A DNA stretch of 64,000 nucleotides from Legionella erythra (GTDB taxonomy: Bacteria > Pseudomonadota > Gammaproteobacteria > Legionellales > Legionellaceae). This document shows, one piece after another, positions 39,607 to 48,595 of this stretch. The first letter of the stretch is position 1, and the number at the start of each line of letters is the position of its first letter. The stretch spans positions 183,889-247,888 of the forward strand of contig NZ_LNYA01000024.1 of assembly GCF_001467615.1 (NCBI RefSeq). The letters run 5' to 3'. The notes beneath the pieces are model-generated. The model made no database searches, was not told the origin of the DNA, and was given only the letters and a program-made list of their open reading frames with translations. The translations under genes were made by a program, and so were the position numbers.

Positions 39607-40362
39607 TTAGCCAGAGAAAGACGTCATCGGATAGCTTTTATTGACATTCAATAAGGCATCGGCCGTTTTGGTTCCAAAGAAGCTGCACAGGCGGTGCCTG
39701 GCTAAAGCGGTTTTCACGGCGGCGTTTTGCCTGACGTCGCTGTCTTTGTCTAAAACGGCCTGGTTGAGTGCGGCTTCAATAGCGTCGGCTTTACGATTAT
39801 TGCCAATACTGAAAAAAGACAGTGCGTTTTTTCTGAGGCGTTTAATTTCTTGCTCGACTGCCTGGATCCCTTTGGGGGTATTTTTTAGAGCAGGTTGCAG
39901 AATAAGGATATCGGTTTGCTGTTTAGCCGGCACAAGGTGTAAGGGCCGTTTCATGGCATCAAATCCCTCATCGGCAGCATCATTCGTGATAACAAAACCA
40001 AATTTGGTGTAGAGCCTCTTGGCTATGTCATTTCCTTTCCGTACCTGCAGACTGATAGAGGGCTGAGTATAATGGGCTTGTGCGGCCTCAATCACGGTCT
40101 CCATTAATCGCATGCCAATTTTATTACCAGCGGCCTCGGGATCGACACCCAGATTGGAAATGTGGATATTATTCCCCTCGGGTTTGGCAAACACATACCC
40201 CTTCATCTGCCCGGTTTTTTCATCATAAGAGACAAAAGCAAGACCGGGCTGAAAATAATAATTAAAGGTATATTCGGTCCAGGCTTTCTCATTCGGAAAT
40301 ACGATGCGATCAAGGGCCAGAAACGCTTTGCAGTCCTCTTTGGTCATCGGTCGGATGGGCAT
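39607..40362 (-). CDS. GNAT acetyltransferase with C-terminal Legionella-type helical domain
   Basis: Residues about 1-145 are a GNAT domain (GKxxG equivalent AAGNKIGMRLMETVIEAAQ; then ISLQVRKGNDIAKRLYTKFG, FVI). Residues about 165-250 are helical and read like a tail domain I associate with Legionella effectors (IEAALNQAVLDKDSDVRQN, then AVKTALARHRL and LLNVNKSYP). A GTG three codons upstream is an alternative start. Candidate effector that acetylates an unknown target. Confidence 0.65.
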   Translation of the reverse strand: MPIRPMTKEDCKAFLALDRIVFPNEKAWTEYTFNYYFQPGLAFVSYDEKTGQMKGYVFAKPEGNNIHISNLGVDPEAAGNKIGMRLMETVIEAAQAHYTQPSISLQVRKGNDIAKRLYTKFGFVITNDAADEGFDAMKRPLHLVPAKQQTDILILQPALKNTPKGIQAVEQEIKRLRKNALSFFSIGNNRKADAIEAALNQAVLDKDSDVRQNAAVKTALARHRLCSFFGTKTADALLNVNKSYPMTSFSG

Positions 40363-40417
40363 GAAGTACACCGTTACTCAAAAAGCCGAATTATAGTGAT
40401 TAAATGTTAAGGGGAAA

Positions 40418-41278
40418 TTAAATGATACCCAGTAAATGCAAGGGATTTGTTTTCCGTAATGCCGTTTGGCGGGACGCCGGAAGGGCTAATTCATGAAACA
40501 GGGTATTCGTATATTCGTGCCAGGTGTGAATATCGATTTGACTGCTTTGACCTAAATCGGAGCTATAAATGACCCGCGGCAGGGTTTGGACGACATCGGC
40601 AAAATCCTCTTTATCCTGATAATACAACAGGTAGGTTAACAGGGTTTGTTCTATCCAGAGCCAGGTCAGATGGGATAAATTTGCAAGTTCCGGTGCCTGC
40701 AGGTGCGTCAGGGGGTTGGCCGGCTGATTCAGCAAAAGCGCCGGCACATGGTGCTGGATACAGGCATCAATCAGCGCATAGACCTCTTCTTTTGACGCAT
40801 GTCCTGTGGATAAAACAATGGGGTAATCCGTAGCCATTTTGATCACATCGATTACTTCCGGGCGCAAGTGCGATTGGTCATTAAAGAGGGTTTCCCCTTG
40901 TTGGGTCGCCGCATTAAGGCGTGGGTGAGTTAACTCCCTGGCCAGGCGAGAACGGTAATGCCGCCCGGTAATGGTGGGGAAGTGGACAATCATTTTTCCA
41001 GGAAGGCTTGGCTGATACTGGGCCAAGGCCTGCAACACCGCACGGTAATGAATGCCGCCACTGATGTGATTGAGGATAAGGGATGGCCAAACCGGCAACC
41101 CCTGTTTTTGGGCGAGCGTCGCCTCAATGCTGGTTGCACCGAGATGACTGGTTAAAACGACAGCACCCCGCAAGGATTGATAAATGCGGCCTGCCGTTAA
41201 AGCATCCACTTTACGCTCATAAAGATCAGGATTGGCATGGTAATGAATATCAATGAAGTCCAGTTCAGCAGAAATCAT
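40418..41278 (-). CDS. DUF6282-like amidohydrolase-fold protein
   Basis: A 286-residue TIM-barrel metal hydrolase-like protein. The N-terminal metal motif is FIDIHYHANPDLYER and a later His block is VLSTGHASKEEV; the first half also has VVLTSHLGAT. This fits DUF6282 (amidohydrolase superfamily, function unknown). Its ATG overlaps the stop of the fusion-enzyme gene by four bases, making it the last gene of the five-gene operon. Confidence 0.7.
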   Translation of the reverse strand: MISAELDFIDIHYHANPDLYERKVDALTAGRIYQSLRGAVVLTSHLGATSIEATLAQKQGLPVWPSLILNHISGGIHYRAVLQALAQYQPSLPGKMIVHFPTITGRHYRSRLARELTHPRLNAATQQGETLFNDQSHLRPEVIDVIKMATDYPIVLSTGHASKEEVYALIDACIQHHVPALLLNQPANPLTHLQAPELANLSHLTWLWIEQTLLTYLLYYQDKEDFADVVQTLPRVIYSSDLGQSSQIDIHTWHEYTNTLFHELALPASRQTALRKTNPLHLLGII

Positions 41279-43113
41279 TTCATATCCTTTGTCTCAGGGT
41301 TTAGCCAGGGTTGATCGTAACGATACCTTTCCCGGGCCTCGTCAAGACGCTGCCCTTTTCTGACGGCATCCATGATTTTATGTTCAGTCTGGCAAATGGC
41401 CTGTGCCTTCACCAGAACGTCGGCCAATACCTTAACCGGGATCACCAGCACCCCATTGTCATCAGCAAACAGAATGTCACCGGGGTGGATGACAACCCCA
41501 TTGATGGTAATGGGGCATTGTTCACCCGATTTTTGCACGCGGTTTTTGCCGGAGCGCATAAAGCGCTCAACCGAGAATACCGGGTAGTTGCTTTGCAGAA
41601 TCTCGGGAACATCGCGCACAGCGCCATGGACGATGGTACCGGCTATGCCTCTGACCAAAGCCGTCTGGGTGAGGATATCACCCCAGACGGTGCAATCAAT
41701 CCGCCCCTGATTATCAATAACAATGACGGCATTGGCCGGCACGTTATCCATGTAATTCGCCGCTTGCTTAAACGGTTGCCCGGCGGTTCGTTGAGAGGGA
41801 CTGTATTGGACCGTATAGGCAGGCCCTGCCAGTTTTTGGCCAGGGGCAATGGGTTTAATGTGCAGGAGCGCACCGTCCACGCCGCAGGCATCCAGGGCAT
41901 CGGAAATTTCAGCCGTGCTGAACTGTTTGAGTTGTTGAAGCTGTAAATCCAGGGTTAATTTTTCTCCCTCGCCCCTCTGTTTTAAAAAAAACGGGGTCGG
42001 CAAGTCAGGGTGAATAATCTGCTCGATGATCACCTGAGCCATCTCGTCTGTGGTGCTGTTGCCGCCTAAATCATAAGTAAGGTAACGACCATCCTGAATA
42101 ACCGCGGCGATGGCACGCGTGATGCGCTCGGCCTCCTCGCAGTAGCCAAAATGATTTAATAACAAGCCAATGGTCAGGAACATGGCGCTGGGATTGGCAC
42201 GGTGGGCGCTTATGCGCGGGCCGCTGCCGTGTACCGGTTCAAAATAGCAGCCCTTATGACCAATGTTGGCGCTGGGGGCAAAGCCCAGGCCGCCCATAAC
42301 AGCCGCCCCGACATCAGAAAGGATATCGCCAAACATGTTTTCAGCGACAATGACGCCAAATTCTTCAGGCCGCCTGACCAGCCAAAGCGCGGTGGCATCG
42401 ACGTTGGTTATATCTGCGTGAATAGCAGGATAGCGTGCGGCCACTGCTTCAAAAATATCACGCGCAAACGCGCTGCTTTGCCGTAAAACATTGGGTTTAT
42501 CGGCAAACGTGACGCGGGTGAAATGATTATCCTTGGCGTATTGAAAGGCAAATTCAAACAGCCGTTGCAACCCATCCCGACTTTGCAGGCGCAGCGTGAC
42601 GCTCAAATCCTGACTTGCGGTATGCTGCCAGCGCTTTTGTTGATGAATCAAGTTGCTGATGGACTCTGGAGCCGGGTGAAAATCAAAACCTGCATACAGG
42701 CCTTCAGTATTTTCCCGAATGATGCAGAAACGGAATGGCTTTTTACCGTCAACCAAATTAAAACAGGGCCTGACATTAGCGAATAAATTAAGGTTTTGCC
42801 TGAGTTGAATAAGAGGGGAGACGTATTCCGCATGATGCTTTTGCAGTTTGGGTGATAGTTCACGTAAGGCTTCGCGCATGGGTTTGCTGGTAATGGCACC
42901 GATTAATGTGGCATCGCAATGACGGATTAATTGCCAGGTTTTTTCCGGAAGGGGCTGCCCATGCTCCTGCCAGCAGGTCCAGCCAATGTCGCCGCGATGA
43001 AGCTCGACAGGTAGATTCAAGGCCTTAAAAACCGGCAAGGCGGCCTCGGTGACCTCCTTACCGATGCCGTCACCCGGCAATACGGCAATTTTTATCACAT
43101 CATTCAGCGTCAT
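41275..43113 (-). CDS. Isopropylmalate/isocitrate-type dehydrogenase fused to an RraA-like aldolase
   Basis: A 612-residue fusion. Residues 5-375 are a beta-decarboxylating dehydrogenase (PGDGIGKEV; Tyr140 in ENTEGLYAG; Lys206 in ADKPNVLR; Asp239; Asp263 in NMFGDILSD; GLGFAPSANIG; PVHGSGPRI) and look catalytically complete. Residues 390-600 are RraA-like, as in HMG/CHA aldolase and oxaloacetate decarboxylase: WGDILTQTALVRG (477-489), VHGAVRD with Arg500-Asp501, and GDILFADDNGVLVIP. I know of no standard enzyme with this order. It overlaps the upstream gene by 14 bases and the downstream gene by four. Confidence 0.85.
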   Translation of the reverse strand: MTLNDVIKIAVLPGDGIGKEVTEAALPVFKALNLPVELHRGDIGWTCWQEHGQPLPEKTWQLIRHCDATLIGAITSKPMREALRELSPKLQKHHAEYVSPLIQLRQNLNLFANVRPCFNLVDGKKPFRFCIIRENTEGLYAGFDFHPAPESISNLIHQQKRWQHTASQDLSVTLRLQSRDGLQRLFEFAFQYAKDNHFTRVTFADKPNVLRQSSAFARDIFEAVAARYPAIHADITNVDATALWLVRRPEEFGVIVAENMFGDILSDVGAAVMGGLGFAPSANIGHKGCYFEPVHGSGPRISAHRANPSAMFLTIGLLLNHFGYCEEAERITRAIAAVIQDGRYLTYDLGGNSTTDEMAQVIIEQIIHPDLPTPFFLKQRGEGEKLTLDLQLQQLKQFSTAEISDALDACGVDGALLHIKPIAPGQKLAGPAYTVQYSPSQRTAGQPFKQAANYMDNVPANAVIVIDNQGRIDCTVWGDILTQTALVRGIAGTIVHGAVRDVPEILQSNYPVFSVERFMRSGKNRVQKSGEQCPITINGVVIHPGDILFADDNGVLVIPVKVLADVLVKAQAICQTEHKIMDAVRKGQRLDEARERYRYDQPWLNPETKDMK

Positions 43114-43804
43114 AATCCAGTTTCTCCAGGATTATTTTTTTGCAAAAAGGTAGATTATCCTGCAATACGCGCATGCTCGCGCCCGGAACAATGATCAATT
43201 GACCCTGGGGCGGAGCCAGCACATTCTGGCGATTGACCAGATTGGATTTCTCACCAATAAAATGCAGGTAATTTGCCTCACTCGTTGTTATTAGTTTAGA
43301 TGAATCTGTAGCCAATACTTTCGTTAAGCCCGTGATGAGGCGATGCTCTGCTGCTGCCGTGTCGGCAATAGACCACGCGTGGACAGGGGGCGGATTTGGA
43401 AAATAAACGTCGCTGTACAAGCATTCAAGGGCTGTTTTCAGTTGGTGCTGTTGGCACAGGTGGACAACCCGCATCAATTTTTCAGTCAGGGGCTTATCCG
43501 CGAAAGCGGGGGTTGAGAAGAGAATCAGAGGCTTGTTGACGAACAGGGAAAGGCATTGCTGCAGGATGACGCCGCCAAAAGAAAAGCCCATAAATCCGTG
43601 GTAGCCCGGCATGGTGGCAATCAGTTTTTCTCGCCAATGCTGATAATAGGCATCATTGGGCAGCGTGATGTCCACTTCCGCCAGAGGGTCAAACACATCT
43701 AACTGGTAATGGGATGATAAAAAACCAAGCGAATCGGCGATGCCGGTAAGGTCGGTGGATTGCGGCATGACGGGTGCCAGGATTAAAAGGCGTTTTTGAG
43801 TCAT
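43100..43804 (-). CDS. Alpha/beta hydrolase or thioesterase-like protein, atypical
   Basis: A 234-residue protein with an alpha/beta-hydrolase nucleophile elbow GFSFGGV (Ser75). The usual acid/His end of the fold reads HFIGEKSNLV and then VPGASMRVLQD, where the catalytic His is normally found, so the triad is not obvious. It could be a diverged thioesterase or a non-catalytic member. Third gene of the operon. Confidence 0.65.
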   Translation of the reverse strand: MTQKRLLILAPVMPQSTDLTGIADSLGFLSSHYQLDVFDPLAEVDITLPNDAYYQHWREKLIATMPGYHGFMGFSFGGVILQQCLSLFVNKPLILFSTPAFADKPLTEKLMRVVHLCQQHQLKTALECLYSDVYFPNPPPVHAWSIADTAAAEHRLITGLTKVLATDSSKLITTSEANYLHFIGEKSNLVNRQNVLAPPQGQLIIVPGASMRVLQDNLPFCKKIILEKLDYDAE

Positions 43805-43848
43805 TGGTCAACCCCGGGTAACTGTTTTGCGCAGTATATAAGATATGC

Positions 43849-44730
43849 CTACTTAACGGAATGTTGCTTCACTTGTGCGGTCGAAAGATCGGCGATGCCG
43901 CGAATAAATTCATCCATTTCAATGGCTTCCTGACCAATGCCCAGTGCATGCCGGGTATAATTGGATGCCGTGAGCAAATCATCCAGATTGTATTTGGTCA
44001 GTTGATTGGCGTGAAGATAGGCGGCAAAAAATTCGGTTTTGAGGTTCCCTATCCCTTTTCCCATTCCCGCCAGGGATGCATCCACATACTGTACGCCCGC
44101 ATCGATGGCGGCCAGCGTGTTCGCTTGCGCCAGACCGAGATTATCGTGGGCATGATAGCCAAAAGCGATTGGATAACGGGGAATGTAGCGCTTATAAATC
44201 CCGCTGACGCGGGCAGGCATGAGGCTGCCATTGGAATCGGCGAAATAAATCATATCAGGGTGGTGGCTTGCGGCCTGGGCTACGACGTTATCCAGTTCGC
44301 TCTCCTGGTACTGGGAGGTATGGATGAAATTAACCGAGACATCAAGACCTGTGTCTTTGACGCGATCCAGGGTTTCACAGGCAGCCTGGATACCGCCCCG
44401 GATAACGCAGATGCGAATCAGTTTGACGCCGCAGGCTTTCATTTCGACAAAATCACTGCGAGCGACATTCTCAGGATGCACCATCACGGCTATGCGGGCG
44501 CGTTGAATGAGGTTTTGACATAACTGCAGGTAGGATCTGGGGCATAACCCGGCATCGCCAATGCCGGGAATAGGGTGCAAGGACCCATTGCGATAACCCA
44601 CCTCGATGTATTCAATGCCAGAATGATCAAGCGGGGTGAGTATGGCCTTTAAATCATCCGATGAAAAATGAAAGTTGGTCCTGTGGCCCCCGTCCCGTAG
44701 CGAGACATCTAAAACGTGTAATGGGTTCAT
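43849..44730 (-). CDS. DRE-TIM aldolase/lyase (HMGL-like family)
   Basis: A 293-residue TIM barrel of the HMG-CoA lyase / 4-hydroxy-2-oxovalerate aldolase / homocitrate synthase superfamily. The signature DVSLRDGGHRTNF (8-20) supplies Arg12-Asp13. The metal-binding GYHAHDNLGLAQANTLAA has His193 and His195. The DASLAGMGKGIGN loop and FADSNGSLMP also fit. It lacks the C-terminal regulatory domain of LeuA and the DmpG communication domain, so it is a minimal catalytic unit. Second gene of the operon; it likely makes or cleaves a C-C bond next to a 2-oxo acid. Confidence 0.8.
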   Translation of the reverse strand: MNPLHVLDVSLRDGGHRTNFHFSSDDLKAILTPLDHSGIEYIEVGYRNGSLHPIPGIGDAGLCPRSYLQLCQNLIQRARIAVMVHPENVARSDFVEMKACGVKLIRICVIRGGIQAACETLDRVKDTGLDVSVNFIHTSQYQESELDNVVAQAASHHPDMIYFADSNGSLMPARVSGIYKRYIPRYPIAFGYHAHDNLGLAQANTLAAIDAGVQYVDASLAGMGKGIGNLKTEFFAAYLHANQLTKYNLDDLLTASNYTRHALGIGQEAIEMDEFIRGIADLSTAQVKQHSVK

Positions 44731-44754
44731 GGTACGCCATCCTGCTTCCGCTGT

Positions 44755-45849
44755 TTAAATCAGTTTCCTGTAAAAGAAATATAAAATGGGGAGTAATATT
44801 AAACTTCTTACATAAAACGCGGTTCGATTATGTTTATATAGCACATGCAGGTAAGAAAGGGGGTGGCGATAGATCAATGAGCGGACAATAATTTTAGTCA
44901 CCTGCCGGGCTTTGCCTTTTTGCGGTGTTTCGTGGATGCGCACGCTGGGGGCCGGATTGGCTTCAATGATGACACCGCCCGACTCTTCAATGGGGATGGT
45001 TAAATCCACGCATTCAATGTCAAGTCCTGCGACAGCCAGGTTTAAGGTGGCCGCCGCTTTTTTTAATAAACGGCGGTTTTCCCGGCACACGCGGGTTTTA
45101 ATGGTTTCATAGGTCCCGCCACGGGTGGCATTGCAGGTATAACACAAGTCCACGCGTTCGTTCAGTTTGGGGATGTCATTGATACTCATGCCCAACTCGC
45201 TCAGCCTGATTTGGCATTCACCGTCGATCTGGATAGGTTTTAAGGTGTCGCTTAGGCGGGCGCGTTCGGCATTAGCAAGTTCGACTAACTCGCTAATCGT
45301 ATGTTGCCCGTCACCGATGACGTGAGCGGGGTAGCGGCGTACCACACCGAGGATGCGTTGCCTAAACATTAAAACACGGTAGGAATTTAAATTACCGTGG
45401 AATTCCTCAATGCTTAAAAATTCATAGGCAGGAAAAATATCCTCCATGAATGCCTTTAATTGGTCCATCGTCTGAATATTGCAAACCACATCACGTCCAA
45501 GACGTCCTTCTTTCGAGGGTTTAACCACCAGCGGAAAGCTTAAATCGGCAATCACTTCTTCAAGAAGGCCGTTATGAAAATCATCGACATGAATAGCGGT
45601 GGCTTTAGGTACCGGGATGCCGGCGCGCTCAAGCATTTTATTGGCACAATACTTGTTGCTGGCGATATTGGCGCTGCAACTGTTGTTAAAAGGGGTTTCA
45701 CCGCCGCGAAAATAATAGGTGCGTTTGCCTAACTGAACAGCCACCCCTTCAATATCTTCCACCAGTTCGGCTGGCAGCAGCAACTCTTTAGCGGATTGAT
45801 AATAAGCCAGAGTATTTTTATTGTAATTTAAATCAACGGATGTGTGCAA
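44755..45849 (-). CDS. ATP-grasp ligase with C-terminal membrane anchor
   Basis: A 364-residue ATP-grasp enzyme resembling the C-terminal ligase half of cyanophycin synthetase or GshF: NKYCANKMLERAGIPVPKA, PLVVKPSKEGRLGRDV, VVRRYPAHVIGDGQHTISEL, and metal residues in GLDIECVDL...VIIEANPAPSVRIHE. The last 20 residues (VRSLILLPILYFFYRKLI) are a membrane helix with positive ends. Start is TTG 45849, six bases after ggggag. First gene of the operon. It should couple a carboxylate to an amine. Confidence 0.8.
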   Translation of the reverse strand: MHTSVDLNYNKNTLAYYQSAKELLLPAELVEDIEGVAVQLGKRTYYFRGGETPFNNSCSANIASNKYCANKMLERAGIPVPKATAIHVDDFHNGLLEEVIADLSFPLVVKPSKEGRLGRDVVCNIQTMDQLKAFMEDIFPAYEFLSIEEFHGNLNSYRVLMFRQRILGVVRRYPAHVIGDGQHTISELVELANAERARLSDTLKPIQIDGECQIRLSELGMSINDIPKLNERVDLCYTCNATRGGTYETIKTRVCRENRRLLKKAAATLNLAVAGLDIECVDLTIPIEESGGVIIEANPAPSVRIHETPQKGKARQVTKIIVRSLIYRHPLSYLHVLYKHNRTAFYVRSLILLPILYFFYRKLI

Positions 45850-45871
45850 AAAAAGCTCCCCTCGTTTTAGC

Positions 45872-47566
45872 TTAAGCGGCCTGGGTCAGAAATAAAAACA
45901 CAGGCAAGCCGTCGTTGTTTTGCTGACGGGCAATGACGCGTTGGCACTCAAGGCGTTTAAGCCCAAACGTCTGGCAAAGGCGTTCAACATAATCAATATG
46001 ATGACAGAAACGGGCGCTTTCCTGCAATTGCCAGGGTAGGGTATCGCTGATTTCGATACTGAAGATAAAATATCCAGCTGGCTTTAAATGCTCGTGTACA
46101 GCGGCAAAAAGAGGTTTTAACTCACCAAAATAAGGCAACACATCAGCAGCAGTAATGAGATCATATTGTTGTCTGTCGCTGCTTAGAAACGCCATGATAT
46201 CGGCTTCGACAAGGTCATCATAAATCGCCTTTTCCCGGGCAATGGCGAGCATTTTGGCCGCGATATCCACCCCGGTTAAGTGGCGGCTAAGTGGCCGCAA
46301 AATATCGCCGGTCAGGCCGGTGCCGCAGCCTAAATCAAGGGCTTTGGTGAAATGGCCAAGATCATATTCCCTGCACAGGGCTTCGATGTGCAGGGGGAGT
46401 GTGTATTTTAATTGCTCACGCATGTGCTTGTCATAATAAAGCGCGTAATTATTAAAAAGATTAGCCGCATAGGGAGCACAGGTGTCGGCCGTTGACTTGT
46501 CACCCTGCAGGGCGCTCAGCATGTGCCGGCTGGCTAAGTCTTTGGGGTTGGCAGCCAGTGCGCGCTGCAGGAGCTCAATGGCTTTGGGCTTATCCTCAAG
46601 GCGGATAAAAATAGCCGCAAGATTATTAAGTGCCGCAAAATGCTGCGGGTCTAAGGACAGCAATTGTTCGAACTGGTTAATGGCCTCATTTAAATGCCCC
46701 AGCGCCATTTGTGCCACGCCGGAATTATAGAGGTATTCAATGTTATCAGGCATTTGCTTAAGCAGGACATCATAATGCATGAGGGCGTTTTCAAACCGGT
46801 CATGATGCATGAATGTCGCAGCGAGATTATTGCGCGCATCCAGGTGATTATTGTCCAGAGCCAGGGCTTTGGTAAAGAAATCAACCGCCAGTTGACCGCG
46901 CTCCCGTTTTAAGGCAATGACACCCAGATTGGTTAAGGCTTGTACATGCGCGTTGTTGTGCATGACCACATGCTGGAACGCTTTTTCTGCGTCATCGAGT
47001 TGATTGGCTTCAAGGCTTAATACGCCGAGGTAAAAGTGCGCCTCTACATGCTCGGGATGGAGTGCGAGCACGTTATTGAATTGAATGCGTGCTGCCTCCA
47101 GTTGATTATTTTTCAGGAGGAGCAGGCCGAGGTTATAGTGCGCTGCTGTAAAATCGGGTTGAGCATGAATGGCGCGGCGGTAATATTCCAACGCGTTCCT
47201 GTAGTCATTGTTCATGGCAAAAACAGCGGCTAAGTTGCCATAGGCCTGAGCATAGTCCGGTTTTAAAGCAATGGCTTGCTGATAATGATGAATGGCTAAG
47301 TCCAGTTGATGGGTTTTACGGTAAGCATTGGCCAGATTATTGTGCAGGGCTGGATCCTGGGCATTAAGGGCTAAGGCACGTTTGAGGTAGTCCACGGCGC
47401 TGGTGTTGTCGCCAAGCTGGATGCAGGCGACAACCAGGCTCTTCAGACTCGGTTCATGATTTGGATTCTCGGCCAGGATTTGCTCGTAAAGCGTCATGGC
47501 CTGCGGCAGCTTCTCCTGTGCCTGCAGCATCTGGGCTTCTGCAAATAATTCGTCAATGCGGGTCAC
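45872..47566 (-). CDS. TPR protein with C-terminal SAM methyltransferase domain
   Basis: A 564-residue protein. Residues about 1-360 contain some ten tetratricopeptide repeats (for example NNLANAYRKTHQLDLAIHHY and YNLGLLLLKNNQLEAARIQF). Residues about 390-555 are a class I methyltransferase (LDLGCGTGLTGDILRPL, GVDIAAKMLAIAREK, ITAADVLPYFGEL). It lies 22 bases upstream of the ATP-grasp gene on the same strand, so it may be transcribed with that operon. Methylation target unknown. Confidence 0.85.
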   Translation of the reverse strand: MTRIDELFAEAQMLQAQEKLPQAMTLYEQILAENPNHEPSLKSLVVACIQLGDNTSAVDYLKRALALNAQDPALHNNLANAYRKTHQLDLAIHHYQQAIALKPDYAQAYGNLAAVFAMNNDYRNALEYYRRAIHAQPDFTAAHYNLGLLLLKNNQLEAARIQFNNVLALHPEHVEAHFYLGVLSLEANQLDDAEKAFQHVVMHNNAHVQALTNLGVIALKRERGQLAVDFFTKALALDNNHLDARNNLAATFMHHDRFENALMHYDVLLKQMPDNIEYLYNSGVAQMALGHLNEAINQFEQLLSLDPQHFAALNNLAAIFIRLEDKPKAIELLQRALAANPKDLASRHMLSALQGDKSTADTCAPYAANLFNNYALYYDKHMREQLKYTLPLHIEALCREYDLGHFTKALDLGCGTGLTGDILRPLSRHLTGVDIAAKMLAIAREKAIYDDLVEADIMAFLSSDRQQYDLITAADVLPYFGELKPLFAAVHEHLKPAGYFIFSIEISDTLPWQLQESARFCHHIDYVERLCQTFGLKRLECQRVIARQQNNDGLPVFLFLTQAA

Positions 47567-48002
47567 GGCTTTTTACCATGAGAACATGCGGGATGCCATC
47601 CAGATCAAAGGGCGTTTCCTTGGCGGCAAACCCATATTGTTCATAAAAGGCCTTGAGGTAATATTGGGCCGTGATGGCGATGTCATGGTCAGGGTAATGG
47701 TCCCTGAGGTAGTTTAAAATCAACGTCATCATATGCCTGGCAAGACCTTGCCCACGATAAGCCGGCGCCACAATCACACGGCCAAAACTCATGGTTTTTT
47801 TATCGTAATTCAGCAGGCGGGCATAGGCAGCCAAGGTTTTATTATCCCGCATCTTAAGATGCAGGGCGGATTGATCCTGATAATCCACATCGAGGTAGAT
47901 GCTTTGCTGTTCAACAATGAAGACCTGATTACGCAGTGCGAGGATATCGTAAATATCTTCGGGAGTTAGTGCCGAAAACGGTTGAATGCTTGTTTTAATC
48001 AT
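47553..48002 (-). CDS. ElaA-type GNAT acetyltransferase
   Basis: A 149-residue GNAT protein. [20 protein letters not shown] at the start and [20 protein letters not shown] in the middle are typical of the ElaA group. It overlaps rdgB by four bases and the TPR gene by 14. Substrate unknown. Confidence 0.87.
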   Translation of the reverse strand: MIKTSIQPFSALTPEDIYDILALRNQVFIVEQQSIYLDVDYQDQSALHLKMRDNKTLAAYARLLNYDKKTMSFGRVIVAPAYRGQGLARHMMTLILNYLRDHYPDHDIAITAQYYLKAFYEQYGFAAKETPFDLDGIPHVLMVKSRDPH

Positions 48003-48595
48003 GAGGCGCTAAGTTGTTGTTGCAGCCGTTGAAGCGCCTGGGCGCGATGGCTGATGGTATTTTTTATTTTAGCAGGCAATTGGGCCATTGTGCATTGTTT
48101 TGCAGGAACATAAAACACGGGATCATAGCCAAACCCCTGATCGCCGCTTAATGTCTCGCTGATTTGCCCTTCAATCTGACCGCAGGCAATGAGAGGCATG
48201 GGATCATCGGCATGGCGTACCAGCACGATGGCGCAGTAAAAAAAGGCTTGCCGTTTAACGTCGGGCATGCCGGTTAACTGTTGCAGCAACAGCGTGATGT
48301 TGTCTTTATCAGTCGCCAATGGTCCGGCAAAACGCGAGGAGTAAATACCGGGGCGCCCCCCAAGTGCCGGGACCACAAGCCCGGAGTCATCCGCAAGCGC
48401 TGCTTTTTGGGCTTCGCGGCTGGCATGCCGGGCTTTAATCAGCGCATTTTCGACAAAACTGAGCCCGGTTTCGGCCGCATCGGTGATAGCTAATGAGGCC
48501 TGCGGAATACAGGTGATGGGGGCAAGGAGAGCTGACAACTCTGCAATCTTGCCGGGGTTGCTGGTCGCAAGAATAATTTCGTTCATCGGTAACAT
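47999..48595 (-). CDS. rdgB: XTP/dITP diphosphatase (RdgB/HAM1)
   Basis: A 198-residue nucleotide-pool cleaning enzyme that removes ITP, dITP and [15 protein letters not shown], the [17 protein letters not shown] block, [20 protein letters not shown] and the late [14 protein letters not shown] are the HAM1 signature. The ATG used follows directly on the stop of the SNARE-like gene (TAAATG); a second ATG three codons later is equally possible. Neither has a good ribosome site, so coupled translation is likely. Confidence 0.93.
   Translation of the reverse strand: MLPMNEIILATSNPGKIAELSALLAPITCIPQASLAITDAAETGLSFVENALIKARHASREAQKAALADDSGLVVPALGGRPGIYSSRFAGPLATDKDNITLLLQQLTGMPDVKRQAFFYCAIVLVRHADDPMPLIACGQIEGQISETLSGDQGFGYDPVFYVPAKQCTMAQLPAKIKNTISHRAQALQRLQQQLSAS

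Noticed and set aside
41311-41946. 211-codon plus-strand frame
   Set aside because: Antisense to the RraA half of the fusion enzyme; long antisense frames are common in this codon usage.
43861-44523. 220-codon plus-strand frame
   Set aside because: Antisense to the DRE-TIM aldolase gene, which has all active-site motifs.
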